64,000 nucleotides of DNA from UBA4781 sp963556045 (GTDB lineage Bacteria > Chloroflexota > Anaerolineae > Anaerolineales > Anaerolineaceae): positions 1,550,001 to 1,614,000 of the forward strand of contig CAUVYA020000002.1 in the NCBI GenBank assembly GCA_963556045.3. The letters are read 5' to 3'. Both the position numbers and the translations under genes were made by a program. Positions 35,130 to 43,857 of the stretch are shown here, piece after piece (position 1 is the stretch's first letter; each line of letters starts with the position of its first letter). The notes beneath the pieces were generated by a model. That model was not told the origin of the DNA. It did not search any database and saw only the letters and a list, made by a program, of their open reading frames with translations.

Positions 35130-36707
35130 TTAAGCTTTTTTAATCAAAGTCTGAATCTGCTCGTGCATATACAGCTGTAAATAGTATAAACCACCAGCAT
35201 TCTTTCCGCTAGATCCTGAGCCTTTCCATCCGCCAAAGGGCTGGAAGCCAGGCCAGGCACCTGTGGTCGCTCCCTGCGGGCGATTGGCATACGTCACACC
35301 CGCCTGGATATTCTCGAAGAACCAATCCGTCTCCTCGGGCGAGCCGTAAAAACCCGCCGTTAGACCATAGGTGGAATCATTGGCATACTGCATGGCTTCC
35401 TCGAGGGAATCAACATAACCAATAGTTGTGATGGGAACAAACATCTCCGTTTTCCAGATGCTGTTCTTGAGAGGCAGGTCTGCCACGATGGTGGGAGCAC
35501 AGAAATAACCCTTTTCAAATTCACCCTCTGTTAAGACCTTGCCGCCGGTCAGGAAACGTCCGCCGGAATGATAGATCTTATCCAAAAAATCCTGATAATC
35601 CTGATAGGAACGCTGATTAACCACCGGTCCCAGGAAGGTGGTACGGTCGGTGGGATCGCCAATACTGATCTTGTTGGTGATCTCAATAACGCGATCAAGC
35701 AGCTGCTGGTACACAGGTTTTTCCACGTACACCCGCGAGCAGGCAGAGCATTTCTGCCCCTGCAGCCCGAATGCCGAGCGCACTATTCCAGCCGACGCAT
35801 CTTCAATATTGGCATTGCGTGAAACAATGGCAGGATTCTTACCGCCCAGCTCCAGGATGGTGGGACGCACATATTCACCTTTGGCGAAATCACGATAGAT
35901 ACCCATACCCACATCATAAGAACCGGTAAAGGTAATGCCCGCAACAGCCGGATTTTCGATAAGAGCCTGCCCCATAGAACGACCGGGTCCGGATACAAAA
36001 TTGAAAACACCATCCGGCAAGCCGGCGTCGCGCATGCACTCTGCCAGTTTTCGCGAAGTCCAGGTGGTATCGGTGGCAGGTTTGAAAACGAGAGTGTTGC
36101 CGGTCACCAATGCCGATCCCGAAGGACCGCCCGTGAGAGCTGCCGGGAAATTAAAGGGGCTGATCACTAACCAGACCCCATAAGGTCGCAGCACGGAATA
36201 GTTGGTGGCGCTGTAGCCGCTGAGCGGGTCGGAACCCATCTGCTTGATAAAACCATCGTTGGCTTCCATCTGGCTGCAGGCATAACGGATCAAGTCGGCA
36301 GTTTCCGCCACATCACCCAGCGCTTCCATACGATTCTTGCCAACTTCCAGAGACACAATGGCAGAGATCTCGTAAATTCGTTCATCGATCAATTCCGCCA
36401 CACGGCGCATCAGGCGGACACGTTCCTGCCAGGGAGTAGCTGCCCAGCCAGGGAATGCCCTGTGAGCTGCCTCGATCGCCAGAGCAGCATCTTTTTCATT
36501 ACCTTTCTGAAATACAGCCAACACCTCATCGGTTTTAGCGGGGTTAGTATCATGGAACTTTTCATCAGAAAGATATTCTTTCCCATCAATGATCATCCCA
36601 TATTCTTTTCCTAAATCTGCCCGCACCTTTTTCAATGCCTCATCATAACGAGTGTGCAATTCTTCAGGCGGGTTGAACATGGTTGCATACGTCAATTTAA
36701 ATGCCAT
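35130..36707 (-). CDS. pruA: 1-pyrroline-5-carboxylate (L-glutamate semialdehyde) dehydrogenase
   Basis: NAD(P)-dependent aldehyde dehydrogenase, 525 residues from the ATG that follows GGAGG. It oxidises glutamate gamma-semialdehyde to glutamate in proline and arginine breakdown. Visible are the P5CDH-specific N-terminus (FNPPEELHTRYDEALKKVR), the catalytic Cys region LQGQKCSACSRVYVE, the Glu in ILELGGKNPAIV, and the glycine motif FTGS. No proline dehydrogenase is fused or adjacent. The frame extends 23 codons upstream without a ribosome site. It precedes the CoA-transferase genes, separated by the hairpin. Confidence 0.92.
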   Translation of the reverse strand: MAFKLTYATMFNPPEELHTRYDEALKKVRADLGKEYGMIIDGKEYLSDEKFHDTNPAKTDEVLAVFQKGNEKDAALAIEAAHRAFPGWAATPWQERVRLMRRVAELIDERIYEISAIVSLEVGKNRMEALGDVAETADLIRYACSQMEANDGFIKQMGSDPLSGYSATNYSVLRPYGVWLVISPFNFPAALTGGPSGSALVTGNTLVFKPATDTTWTSRKLAECMRDAGLPDGVFNFVSGPGRSMGQALIENPAVAGITFTGSYDVGMGIYRDFAKGEYVRPTILELGGKNPAIVSRNANIEDASAGIVRSAFGLQGQKCSACSRVYVEKPVYQQLLDRVIEITNKISIGDPTDRTTFLGPVVNQRSYQDYQDFLDKIYHSGGRFLTGGKVLTEGEFEKGYFCAPTIVADLPLKNSIWKTEMFVPITTIGYVDSLEEAMQYANDSTYGLTAGFYGSPEETDWFFENIQAGVTYANRPQGATTGAWPGFQPFGGWKGSGSSGKNAGGLYYLQLYMHEQIQTLIKKA

Positions 36708-36938
36708 AGAAACCTCCAGAGAAATATTTTCATTTAAAGTATAGCCTTCCGTGAAAGACAAGTCAAAAACCTTCATTCTTTAATGAAGTGACAAACTTCC
36801 GCGATCAGAACAGCAACCGGCAAGAATGCAATCGGAAAAGAATTGCTTCCTTCGTCAATCCTATATAACAAGGAATTATTCCCGTCTTCCATCTATTGAA
36901 AACGCATTTATTATAATGATTGTAAGATACGGGATTAT

Positions 36939-37502
36939 TCAGCGTTGAAGTGGCAGGAATCCCATCTCTGACATCACTTCGGGTTTGAGTGGATGGTCAC
37001 ATGCATCCGGGTATAGATATTCACCTTTTTTGACCATCGCATCAAAACCCAGATCAATCTGACGGCACATGCCGTGAAACTCTTCAATGGTTTTGGGAGC
37101 ATCCAGTAAAGTACAGCCCAGATACCCCACAACGTTGTTTTGAACCATTTTTTGATGGATAAAAGCAAACACAGAATCCACATCGGACCAGATTGCCACA
37201 ATATACGGGGTGAAAAGGAGATGATGGGTGTTCTTGCATGTGACAAAGCATTTCTCGCCCTCATCAATATGCGCACCGAACATGTGATACCCATATTGCA
37301 TAAAAGAGTTCAGCGTCTCCCAATTTGTGTGATCAATGGGACCAACCCGTAATTCATAAAATGCCGTTTTTATATCAGGGGGACAATCATCCGCTTTTGG
37401 ACAAAAAGTCTGCAACAACGAAAGGCAAAAATGCCGCTGAGGATTGATAACGAGTTTAAGGGCTGAATCGTAGTTAAAAACAAAAATTGCGCCGGCTTCC
37501 AT
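36939..37502 (-). CDS. Unknown cysteine- and aromatic-rich protein
   Basis: I do not recognise this 187-residue protein. It is soluble, with seven cysteines in the chain (LSLLQTFCPKADDCPPD, GEKCFVTCKNTHH, GYLGCTLLD, GMCRQID, DACDHP) and many aromatic residues. No signal peptide is seen. The start ATG at 37502 has a weak AGAAG next to it and AGGAAAGG twelve bases off. It has spacers of 231 bases downstream and 227 bases upstream and so seems to stand alone. Confidence 0.7.
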   Translation of the reverse strand: MEAGAIFVFNYDSALKLVINPQRHFCLSLLQTFCPKADDCPPDIKTAFYELRVGPIDHTNWETLNSFMQYGYHMFGAHIDEGEKCFVTCKNTHHLLFTPYIVAIWSDVDSVFAFIHQKMVQNNVVGYLGCTLLDAPKTIEEFHGMCRQIDLGFDAMVKKGEYLYPDACDHPLKPEVMSEMGFLPLQR

Positions 37503-37691
37503 CTTCTGTGTAAACCTTTCCTGTGTTATCTTTTTGCTGTGTTCTTGCTCCTGTTTTTATGTTCGTATAGTAACTTTTAATAAAAGATCGCCATGATCAT
37601 TTGCAGGGTATTTTCATCATAATTGTAAATCCAAATTATTTTTTAAATTCAACGCGTCAATAATAATTTAATTAATTTTTAACAATAATTT

Positions 37692-37721
37692 TTGAAAACC
37701 TGATCCAAAGTCTATTACAAT
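37692..37721 (+). promoter_or_regulatory. Promoter giving a leaderless or near-leaderless mRNA
   Basis: TTGAAA, an 18-base spacer and TACAAT, ending eight bases before the ATG at 37730. No Shine-Dalgarno is present in the eight bases between. The transcription start should fall at or one or two bases before the ATG. Confidence 0.72.
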
Positions 37722-37729
37722 AGAACGCT

Positions 37730-38374
37730 ATGACTACGCATACCATCTTTTTAATCCGCCACGGCACCACAGAATGGATGGAACAGGGCATTGTACACGG
37801 ATCTCTTGACAGCCCCTTGAGTGAACAGGGCAGAAAAGAAGCACAACAAACCGCTGCAGCTCTACAGTCCCTCAATATCACCCGTATTTTCAGCAGCCCG
37901 CAGGGGAGAGCGTTGGAAACAGCCGGCATAATCGCACAGAAACTGGGAGGAATCCCCATCACCCAGCTCGACAACCTGAGAGAAATGGATCTGGGCAGCA
38001 TGGAGGGCAAGAAGGATATACACAGCAAGGTCAAACGACACCCGCTCTTAGCCTTTATCCTCCTGCCAGTCTGGTTCATCGCATTTGGCATATCGGGAGA
38101 AAAACAATCCTTATTAAAACAAAGGACCATGAAAGCGTGGACGGATATTCTCTCGGAGAAAACCGATGGAAATGCAGCTGTGGTCAGCCACGGCATCGCT
38201 TTAAACGCGCTGACTACCCAGCTTCCATTCGACACTCAAGTCAGGAAGAAAAAGAGGCAGAACTTTAAACCATGCAGCATAACCACGGTCTCGATAGATG
38301 AACATCAGCAGGCTGCAATCAAAGACATCAACAATACAAAACACATAGAAGAAGAGCACAACCATGACCATTAA
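37730..38374 (+). CDS. Histidine phosphatase (phosphoglycerate mutase-like)
   Basis: Histidine acid phosphatase superfamily member, 214 residues. The catalytic LIRHGTTEW motif is at residues about 6-14, ISSPQGRALETA follows, and the second His is in VVSHGIALN. These act on phosphoesters through a phosphohistidine. The C-terminus is His/Glu-rich (KHIEEEHNHDH) and overlaps the next gene. It is probably co-transcribed with the HAD gene. The substrate is unknown. Confidence 0.88.
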   Translation: MTTHTIFLIRHGTTEWMEQGIVHGSLDSPLSEQGRKEAQQTAAALQSLNITRIFSSPQGRALETAGIIAQKLGGIPITQLDNLREMDLGSMEGKKDIHSKVKRHPLLAFILLPVWFIAFGISGEKQSLLKQRTMKAWTDILSEKTDGNAAVVSHGIALNALTTQLPFDTQVRKKKRQNFKPCSITTVSIDEHQQAAIKDINNTKHIEEEHNHDH

Positions 38375-38978
38375 AGTAATTTACTGGGATTTCAGCGGCG
38401 TATTGTTCATTCCTATTCCGGGGATGGGATATGAAGAAGGCTCAAAAGAAATGGGTATTTCTCACGAAAAACTTCATTCTTTCTTTGAGGGCGACATGAA
38501 TCGCAGGGTAGACCTGGGAGAGATCACTCACGAAGAATTTTATGGTCATATCCTGAAAGAATCGAACCTCAGCGACTCTCTGCTTCCAGTATTCATGCAA
38601 AACCTTCTTAAGGCTTTTGAGTTGAACTCACCTCTGGTCAATTTCATTCAATCGCTGCCAGCAAGCATTCAACATGCCGTATTGAGCAATTACTCAGACC
38701 GTTTACGCTTCATACTGGAGGGACATCTGCAGATCGCCGATATGTTCTCCGATCTGATCATCTCCAGCGAAGTTCAAATGCTCAAACCGGATGAAGAAAT
38801 CTACCAGACCGCTCTGGCGCGTCTCAATGTTGTGCCATCCGAATCCATCTTTGTGGATGATCGCATTGAAAATGTCGAAGGAGCACAAAAAGTGGGAATG
38901 CACGGAATACTGTTCACAGATACACAGCAGGTGATCAATGATGTCAAGCAGCTTCTTGGGTTAAACACACAGTCATAA
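38364..38978 (+). CDS. HAD-family hydrolase with a degenerate motif I
   Basis: HAD-superfamily protein of 204 residues. Motif I reads YWDFSGVLF: the nucleophile Asp is kept but the second Asp of DxD is Ser. Motif II SNYSDRL, and motif IV VDDRIENVEGAQKVGMHGILF are present. YihX- and epoxide-hydrolase-associated HADs have similar substitutions, so phosphatase activity may be weak or replaced. It overlaps the histidine phosphatase by 11 bases and the convergent glycosyltransferase by 6. Confidence 0.85.
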   Translation: MTIKVIYWDFSGVLFIPIPGMGYEEGSKEMGISHEKLHSFFEGDMNRRVDLGEITHEEFYGHILKESNLSDSLLPVFMQNLLKAFELNSPLVNFIQSLPASIQHAVLSNYSDRLRFILEGHLQIADMFSDLIISSEVQMLKPDEEIYQTALARLNVVPSESIFVDDRIENVEGAQKVGMHGILFTDTQQVINDVKQLLGLNTQS

Positions 38979-40178
38979 ATCAATCATCAGCCGGCTGTAA
39001 AAATCCATCACGCGCGTACATATTTCATTGCGATCTGCTTTCTTCTGCACCATCTTCCAGTTTCTTGTTTGAGCTGCCCGGCGCATGGCGCCATCCTCCA
39101 ACGCTGCAACGATCGCCTGCGCCGCCTGCTCTGCGTCCAGCGGGTCGACCAGCAATCCATTGTCTCTATTACTGACCCACTGACGCAACGAAGCGATATC
39201 CCCCACCACAGGGAAACAGCCGCATGCAATCGCTTCCAGGAAGGTATTGGGTGTGCCATCGTGACTGGAAAGCGAAACGTAGACATCCGATCGCAAATAC
39301 AAAGACCACAGTTCCTGTTGTGGAAGATAGGGCAGCAATGTCACATGATCAGCGATGCCCAATTCTTGAACAAAGCGCTCGGCGATCGGCTGCCCCTGCA
39401 TAGCCGTGCACACAAATTGAACGTCTGGAAAGGCTTTCAGAACCAGGGGTATCGCATGAAAGAACACATCCTGATGCACACTGCCGGGGCGAAAGCCACG
39501 CGGATTGATGATCTGAAAGGCTGCACGTTGTTCGCGCTGTATTAGTTCATCCCTTAATTTGCTGAACACAGCCAGATCCAAACCGCCATTGCCCGGCACC
39601 ATCAGGCACGGCAGTGCCGCACGAAAACCGAAATCATGCGCCAGTTTTAGGTCGCGGTCAGCATCCGCCATCAGCCCATTCGCACGCCGCAGCGCCTTTT
39701 GGGTCTCACACGTCATGCGGTGTGAACCATGCGCGTGTAAAGTGAGATCATTCCCCCAGGTGGATAAGATGACCGGAATGGATGCAGGAGTACAGGAAGC
39801 CAGCATGCCTTCGTAAGGAATGCGCAATGCATGCACCACATCAGGCTGACATCCATTCACAAAATCCACATATCGTTTGCGAAAGAAGAACAGCGTGTAG
39901 GGTCCCCAGTGATAGCGCAATTTCAACAACACAGCGCGCAATCCAGATAACCTTTTCTTCCATGAAAATGCCGGCGGTTCTTTATCCTCCAGCTTCACCT
40001 GCCCGCCCGCCAGGGATGAAAAAGCCACCGGCAGAATGAGCATGCGGTCTACCTGCGCCGGTTTTTCGCAGGGGAAGGTAGAGACCAGGTCAATATGCAC
40101 ATCAGCGCCTGCCGCAATGCATTCCAGCCAGCCGCGTGTGATAACACTGCGTCCATCCGCAACCAGAAGGATCTTCAT
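38973..40178 (-). CDS. Glycosyltransferase family 4
   Basis: GT-B glycosyltransferase of 401 residues. The C-terminal domain shows the nucleotide-sugar-binding region PNTFLEAIACGCFPVVGDIASLRQW, with an EX7E-like pair, typical of family 4; the N-terminal half has VVHALRIPYEGM. It would transfer a sugar from a nucleotide donor at the cytoplasmic face of the membrane for surface glycan or glycolipid synthesis. Its start overlaps the stop of the second glycosyltransferase by four bases. Confidence 0.88.
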   Translation of the reverse strand: MKILLVADGRSVITRGWLECIAAGADVHIDLVSTFPCEKPAQVDRMLILPVAFSSLAGGQVKLEDKEPPAFSWKKRLSGLRAVLLKLRYHWGPYTLFFFRKRYVDFVNGCQPDVVHALRIPYEGMLASCTPASIPVILSTWGNDLTLHAHGSHRMTCETQKALRRANGLMADADRDLKLAHDFGFRAALPCLMVPGNGGLDLAVFSKLRDELIQREQRAAFQIINPRGFRPGSVHQDVFFHAIPLVLKAFPDVQFVCTAMQGQPIAERFVQELGIADHVTLLPYLPQQELWSLYLRSDVYVSLSSHDGTPNTFLEAIACGCFPVVGDIASLRQWVSNRDNGLLVDPLDAEQAAQAIVAALEDGAMRRAAQTRNWKMVQKKADRNEICTRVMDFYSRLMIDL

Positions 40179-41293
40179 TTCGGAACATCCTTCATGACCA
40201 TATTTACTGCATCTTTAAAAGCAGAGACCATATTCTCCAGATTAACTTCTTCACTTACGATGTCATACGAAGCATTCCCCATACGACGTAATTCTGCCAC
40301 ATCCGTTAATGCCTTTTGCATGAGATCAGCCAGTTCCAGCGCAGTTTTGTCATGCAGAATCCATCCGTTTGAGGAACGTACCAGATCGCTCTGAGTTCCA
40401 TCTGCCTCACCCACTATCACCGGTAATGCGTATGACATGGCTTCCTGCACCGCCAACCCGCCCGTCCCTGGCAGTATGAATAGGTCCGCTTTTTTAAAGA
40501 GATCCCCCAGATCCGCACCGTGTACAGCGCCATAAAATTTCACGTCTACTTTTTCAGTTTGCGCCATTAGCTGGAGAGCATCACGCGCAGGTCCATCCCC
40601 CACAATATGCAGCATGGGCTGCAACTCTACTGGCAAGAGCGCCACGGCTTTCAGCAGCAGATCAACCCGTTTCCGCTCCTGCAGCCTTCCCACAAAAAGA
40701 ACCTGCGCTCTATTTCGTTCATATATCAAAGGACGGCTGGGAGCTGCATCTACCGGTCTTGCTGCCACTGCATTGGGCGCCACAAAGATGCGTTCTGATG
40801 GAAATCCAAGAGCTGCATATTGCTGTGCCCCCAATTGACTGTAAGTAATGAGTGCATCAAACTGGCGAACGAAATTGCGACGACTGTGCATTCGTATCTT
40901 CCCAAAGATATCCTGCGCAGGAGGAGACCCCAATCCCCAGCCGATGACCATACGTTTATGATTTTTCATCCAATGGATCGCGTGTTTTGAAGCGGGATAG
41001 CGGGGGTTGGCTTCCATGATCAACACATCCGGATCCCAGTCGTACAGCCAGTTCATCAGACCTGCCTGCCAGCACAGGTAGAAAGGACCTGAAAAAATAT
41101 GCCAGTTCTTTCCACGTGTACTGTGTGCTCTTGCCGGTGTGACATTCGCCTGCAGCATCTCATGGGCACGGGGAAATCCATAAAAAACACTAACTCTGCC
41201 ATCCAATGAATCTGCAAGCATATCGAAAAAGGGAATGCGGTAAGAAGGTAAAACACGCTGCTGGATCCCAATTTTCACCGCTTGTTCGTTCAT
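40175..41293 (-). CDS. Glycosyltransferase family 4
   Basis: GT-B glycosyltransferase of 372 residues, with QVLFVGRLQERKRVDLLLKAV and PGTGGLAVQEAMSYALPVIVGEADGTQSD (EX7E-like region). Acceptor and sugar are unknown. Its start overlaps the sbcC stop by four bases (ATGA), which places two surface-glycan genes in the same transcript as the sbcDC nuclease. Confidence 0.88.
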   Translation of the reverse strand: MNEQAVKIGIQQRVLPSYRIPFFDMLADSLDGRVSVFYGFPRAHEMLQANVTPARAHSTRGKNWHIFSGPFYLCWQAGLMNWLYDWDPDVLIMEANPRYPASKHAIHWMKNHKRMVIGWGLGSPPAQDIFGKIRMHSRRNFVRQFDALITYSQLGAQQYAALGFPSERIFVAPNAVAARPVDAAPSRPLIYERNRAQVLFVGRLQERKRVDLLLKAVALLPVELQPMLHIVGDGPARDALQLMAQTEKVDVKFYGAVHGADLGDLFKKADLFILPGTGGLAVQEAMSYALPVIVGEADGTQSDLVRSSNGWILHDKTALELADLMQKALTDVAELRRMGNASYDIVSEEVNLENMVSAFKDAVNMVMKDVPK

Positions 41294-43857
41294 TGAGAGA
41301 TCACCTCGACCTGTGAACCCAGTTTTGTTTTTCGTACTTCAATACGCGCCTGAAAAGCATCTTTTAACTCTTCAAGATGGGTAATAACCAGAATCTTTTT
41401 AAAATCAGGTCGAATCATATTAATGGCTTCTATTAATTTCTGGCGACCCTCCTCATCCTGACTGCCGAATCCTTCATCGATCACCAGCATTTGCAGTCGG
41501 GCGCCAGCTCTCTGTGCAAGCACTTTTGAAAGCGCCAGGCGTATCGCGAAATTAATGCGGAACGCTTCTCCACCCGAGAAGAGGTCGTAAGGGCGCTGGA
41601 CTCCTTCGGCATCGTTAATCAGAATATCCAGCACCTGCATTTTATCATCGCGCTTCTTATCTTTATACTCTCGTTCTGTCTCGAAACGTACACTCATTGA
41701 GCCGGATGAGAGCCGATTGAGCGTATCATTCGCCTGCGATTCCATCTGTGGAAGAGCTTCTTCCATTAATAGTGCCTGCACGCCATCACGCCCGAAGGAT
41801 TTTTCCAGCATTTGCAGCTGCATCTTTTTGTTAGAAAGGGATCGAATCTGCTCGCCGATATGATTTTTGCGTTGTTTTTGCTGCTGGATCACCTCCAACA
41901 TTTGCCTGGCTCCTCCAACCAGTGCGCGCTGGTGATTCTCCTGTTCGATCAATTCACGCAGTTCGTTTTCCAACGCCGTCAGATCCAGAGCATTTTTTTT
42001 CAGGTCTTCTATTACTGTTTTTGCCTGTTGTTTTCTCTCGATCAGTTCGTTCGATTCTTTTTCCAATGCGCGATACTGCGACTGCATGGTATTTATCTCG
42101 CGCTGCAACGGTTCCAAACGGCTGCGAGCGATAAGAAGTTCCTGCTGAGCCTGTTCACTAGCGCGGGTTTCCTGTTCCATTTTTCTAAGATCGTTATGCT
42201 GCTGTGGGTCATAACCCAATTTTTGCAACTCATTCTCGACCTGAGCAAGCTGTTTTTGGATGTGAGGAGCATACGATTTTTCCTCCACAGTTCGGGTTAA
42301 AGACTTTAAACGATCCTGCCCCTGCTGTTTCCAGACAGCAACTTCTGAAGTGTTTCGTTCAATATTATCCGAAAGAACATCGAGCTCTCGCTTTAGCAAT
42401 TGCTGTTCTCTGGCGAGCGTGTCAAGACCGGTAAGTTCTTTCTGAATATTTTTTTGCCGCTCCGATAGCTTTTTAATCAATGCTTCATTTTCATGATAAT
42501 TCTCAGCGGTTTGTTTTCCCTCTATTTCAATCTCCTTTAACACAGAAATGCGATGCTGTTCACTTAATGGCTGACCACAGAGCGGGCAGCTTGTTCCCGT
42601 TTCGCCATGCAAGCGATCAATACGCTCCTTCATTTTATGCATATTGGTGTTCAAGGTCTTATTTTCTGCAATCCGGCTGCTGAGCTGTTCTGTGATCTGC
42701 TCTGCTTCTTTTTTAAAGGATTCCTGTTTCTGCAGTTCAAGCTGCATGCCGGTATCATCCGCAAGAAGTTTTTGCTTTTTCTTCTGTAATTGAGCCAGCC
42801 CATCCTGCATTTGCTGGATCTTGCTTTCTTCTCTTCGCAGAGAGACGATCTCCTGCTGTATGCGGCTGGCTTCTACAGCAATTGACTTTTCATACTCCGT
42901 TTTATTCTGCAGTAAGCCGAGGTAGCGGGTTGACAGCTCATCCATTGCCTGCAGCTGTTTTTTTAAATCCAGTCTATCTTGATAAGCTTTCTCTATTGAA
43001 GCTATCTCTTTTAAAGCCTGTTTATAAGATTCTGCTTCCTGCTGGCGTTCCGCGATGACATCCAGCAGTCTTTTTTGGGATACCTGATTTTGCTCCCCTT
43101 TTTTCTCCAATTCTTCCATTGCATTCTGCTGCACGCGTAAAGTTGAGACAATCTGCTGTGCCTGCTGCACAATCTTTTGTTTTTCTTTCCGCCGGTCTTC
43201 TGCAAGTTTCAACGCTGCCAATGTGTTTTCCAGTTGCTGTTTTCGCTGTTCCTCTTGAGCCAGTTCTTCTTCGATTTCATCCAGCGAACCTGCCACTTTC
43301 TGAATGTGCCCTTCCAGAGAACGACGCAGCTCTTTCGCTGTGTCTCGATAACCTTCCCAAATATCCATCCCTAAAATATTCGCCAGGATCTCTTTACGCA
43401 GAGTTGAGTTTTTCTGTGTGAATTCATCCGCTTTCCCCTGCAGGAAGAAAGAAGCGTTTATAAAGGTGTCATAATCCAGATGAAGAACCTCATGAATTTT
43501 ATTCTGGGTTTCAGTAAGGGTATGTTCTGTCAGAGGGTTCCATGCCTGGTCTTCATTCTGGATCTGAAATTCAAGCAATGTGGCTTTTTCGCGTGCCTTG
43601 ATACGCTGCACACGATAGAGATCATTTTCATACAGAAAGGTATAGATAACCTCAGCTTCACTGCTGCGGTTATTAATGACCGCGTCATCACTGCGGCGCG
43701 CTTTGCCAAATAAAACCCACGTGATCGCATCCAGCAGAGAAGATTTTCCTGCTCCATTATTCCCCGATATACAGGCCAGATCGAATCCATCAAATGATAG
43801 GTCAACTATTTCCCGATAAGAGAGAAATCCCCGCAACTGTAATCTGACCGGAATCAT
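41290..43857 (-). CDS. sbcC: Exonuclease subunit SbcC (Rad50-like)
   Basis: SMC-like ATPase of 855 residues that partners SbcD in end and hairpin processing. Walker A GNNGAGKSSLLDAI is at the N-terminus, followed by long coiled coils (rich in Gln/Glu/Lys), a zinc hook CPLCGQPL at about residue 424, and the C-terminal signature FSGGEAFRINFAIRLALSK with Walker B MLVIDEGFGSQDEEG. Length and order match the family; the coils are on the short side. It overlaps sbcD by four bases. Confidence 0.95.
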   Translation of the reverse strand: MIPVRLQLRGFLSYREIVDLSFDGFDLACISGNNGAGKSSLLDAITWVLFGKARRSDDAVINNRSSEAEVIYTFLYENDLYRVQRIKAREKATLLEFQIQNEDQAWNPLTEHTLTETQNKIHEVLHLDYDTFINASFFLQGKADEFTQKNSTLRKEILANILGMDIWEGYRDTAKELRRSLEGHIQKVAGSLDEIEEELAQEEQRKQQLENTLAALKLAEDRRKEKQKIVQQAQQIVSTLRVQQNAMEELEKKGEQNQVSQKRLLDVIAERQQEAESYKQALKEIASIEKAYQDRLDLKKQLQAMDELSTRYLGLLQNKTEYEKSIAVEASRIQQEIVSLRREESKIQQMQDGLAQLQKKKQKLLADDTGMQLELQKQESFKKEAEQITEQLSSRIAENKTLNTNMHKMKERIDRLHGETGTSCPLCGQPLSEQHRISVLKEIEIEGKQTAENYHENEALIKKLSERQKNIQKELTGLDTLAREQQLLKRELDVLSDNIERNTSEVAVWKQQGQDRLKSLTRTVEEKSYAPHIQKQLAQVENELQKLGYDPQQHNDLRKMEQETRASEQAQQELLIARSRLEPLQREINTMQSQYRALEKESNELIERKQQAKTVIEDLKKNALDLTALENELRELIEQENHQRALVGGARQMLEVIQQQKQRKNHIGEQIRSLSNKKMQLQMLEKSFGRDGVQALLMEEALPQMESQANDTLNRLSSGSMSVRFETEREYKDKKRDDKMQVLDILINDAEGVQRPYDLFSGGEAFRINFAIRLALSKVLAQRAGARLQMLVIDEGFGSQDEEGRQKLIEAINMIRPDFKKILVITHLEELKDAFQARIEVRKTKLGSQVEVISQ

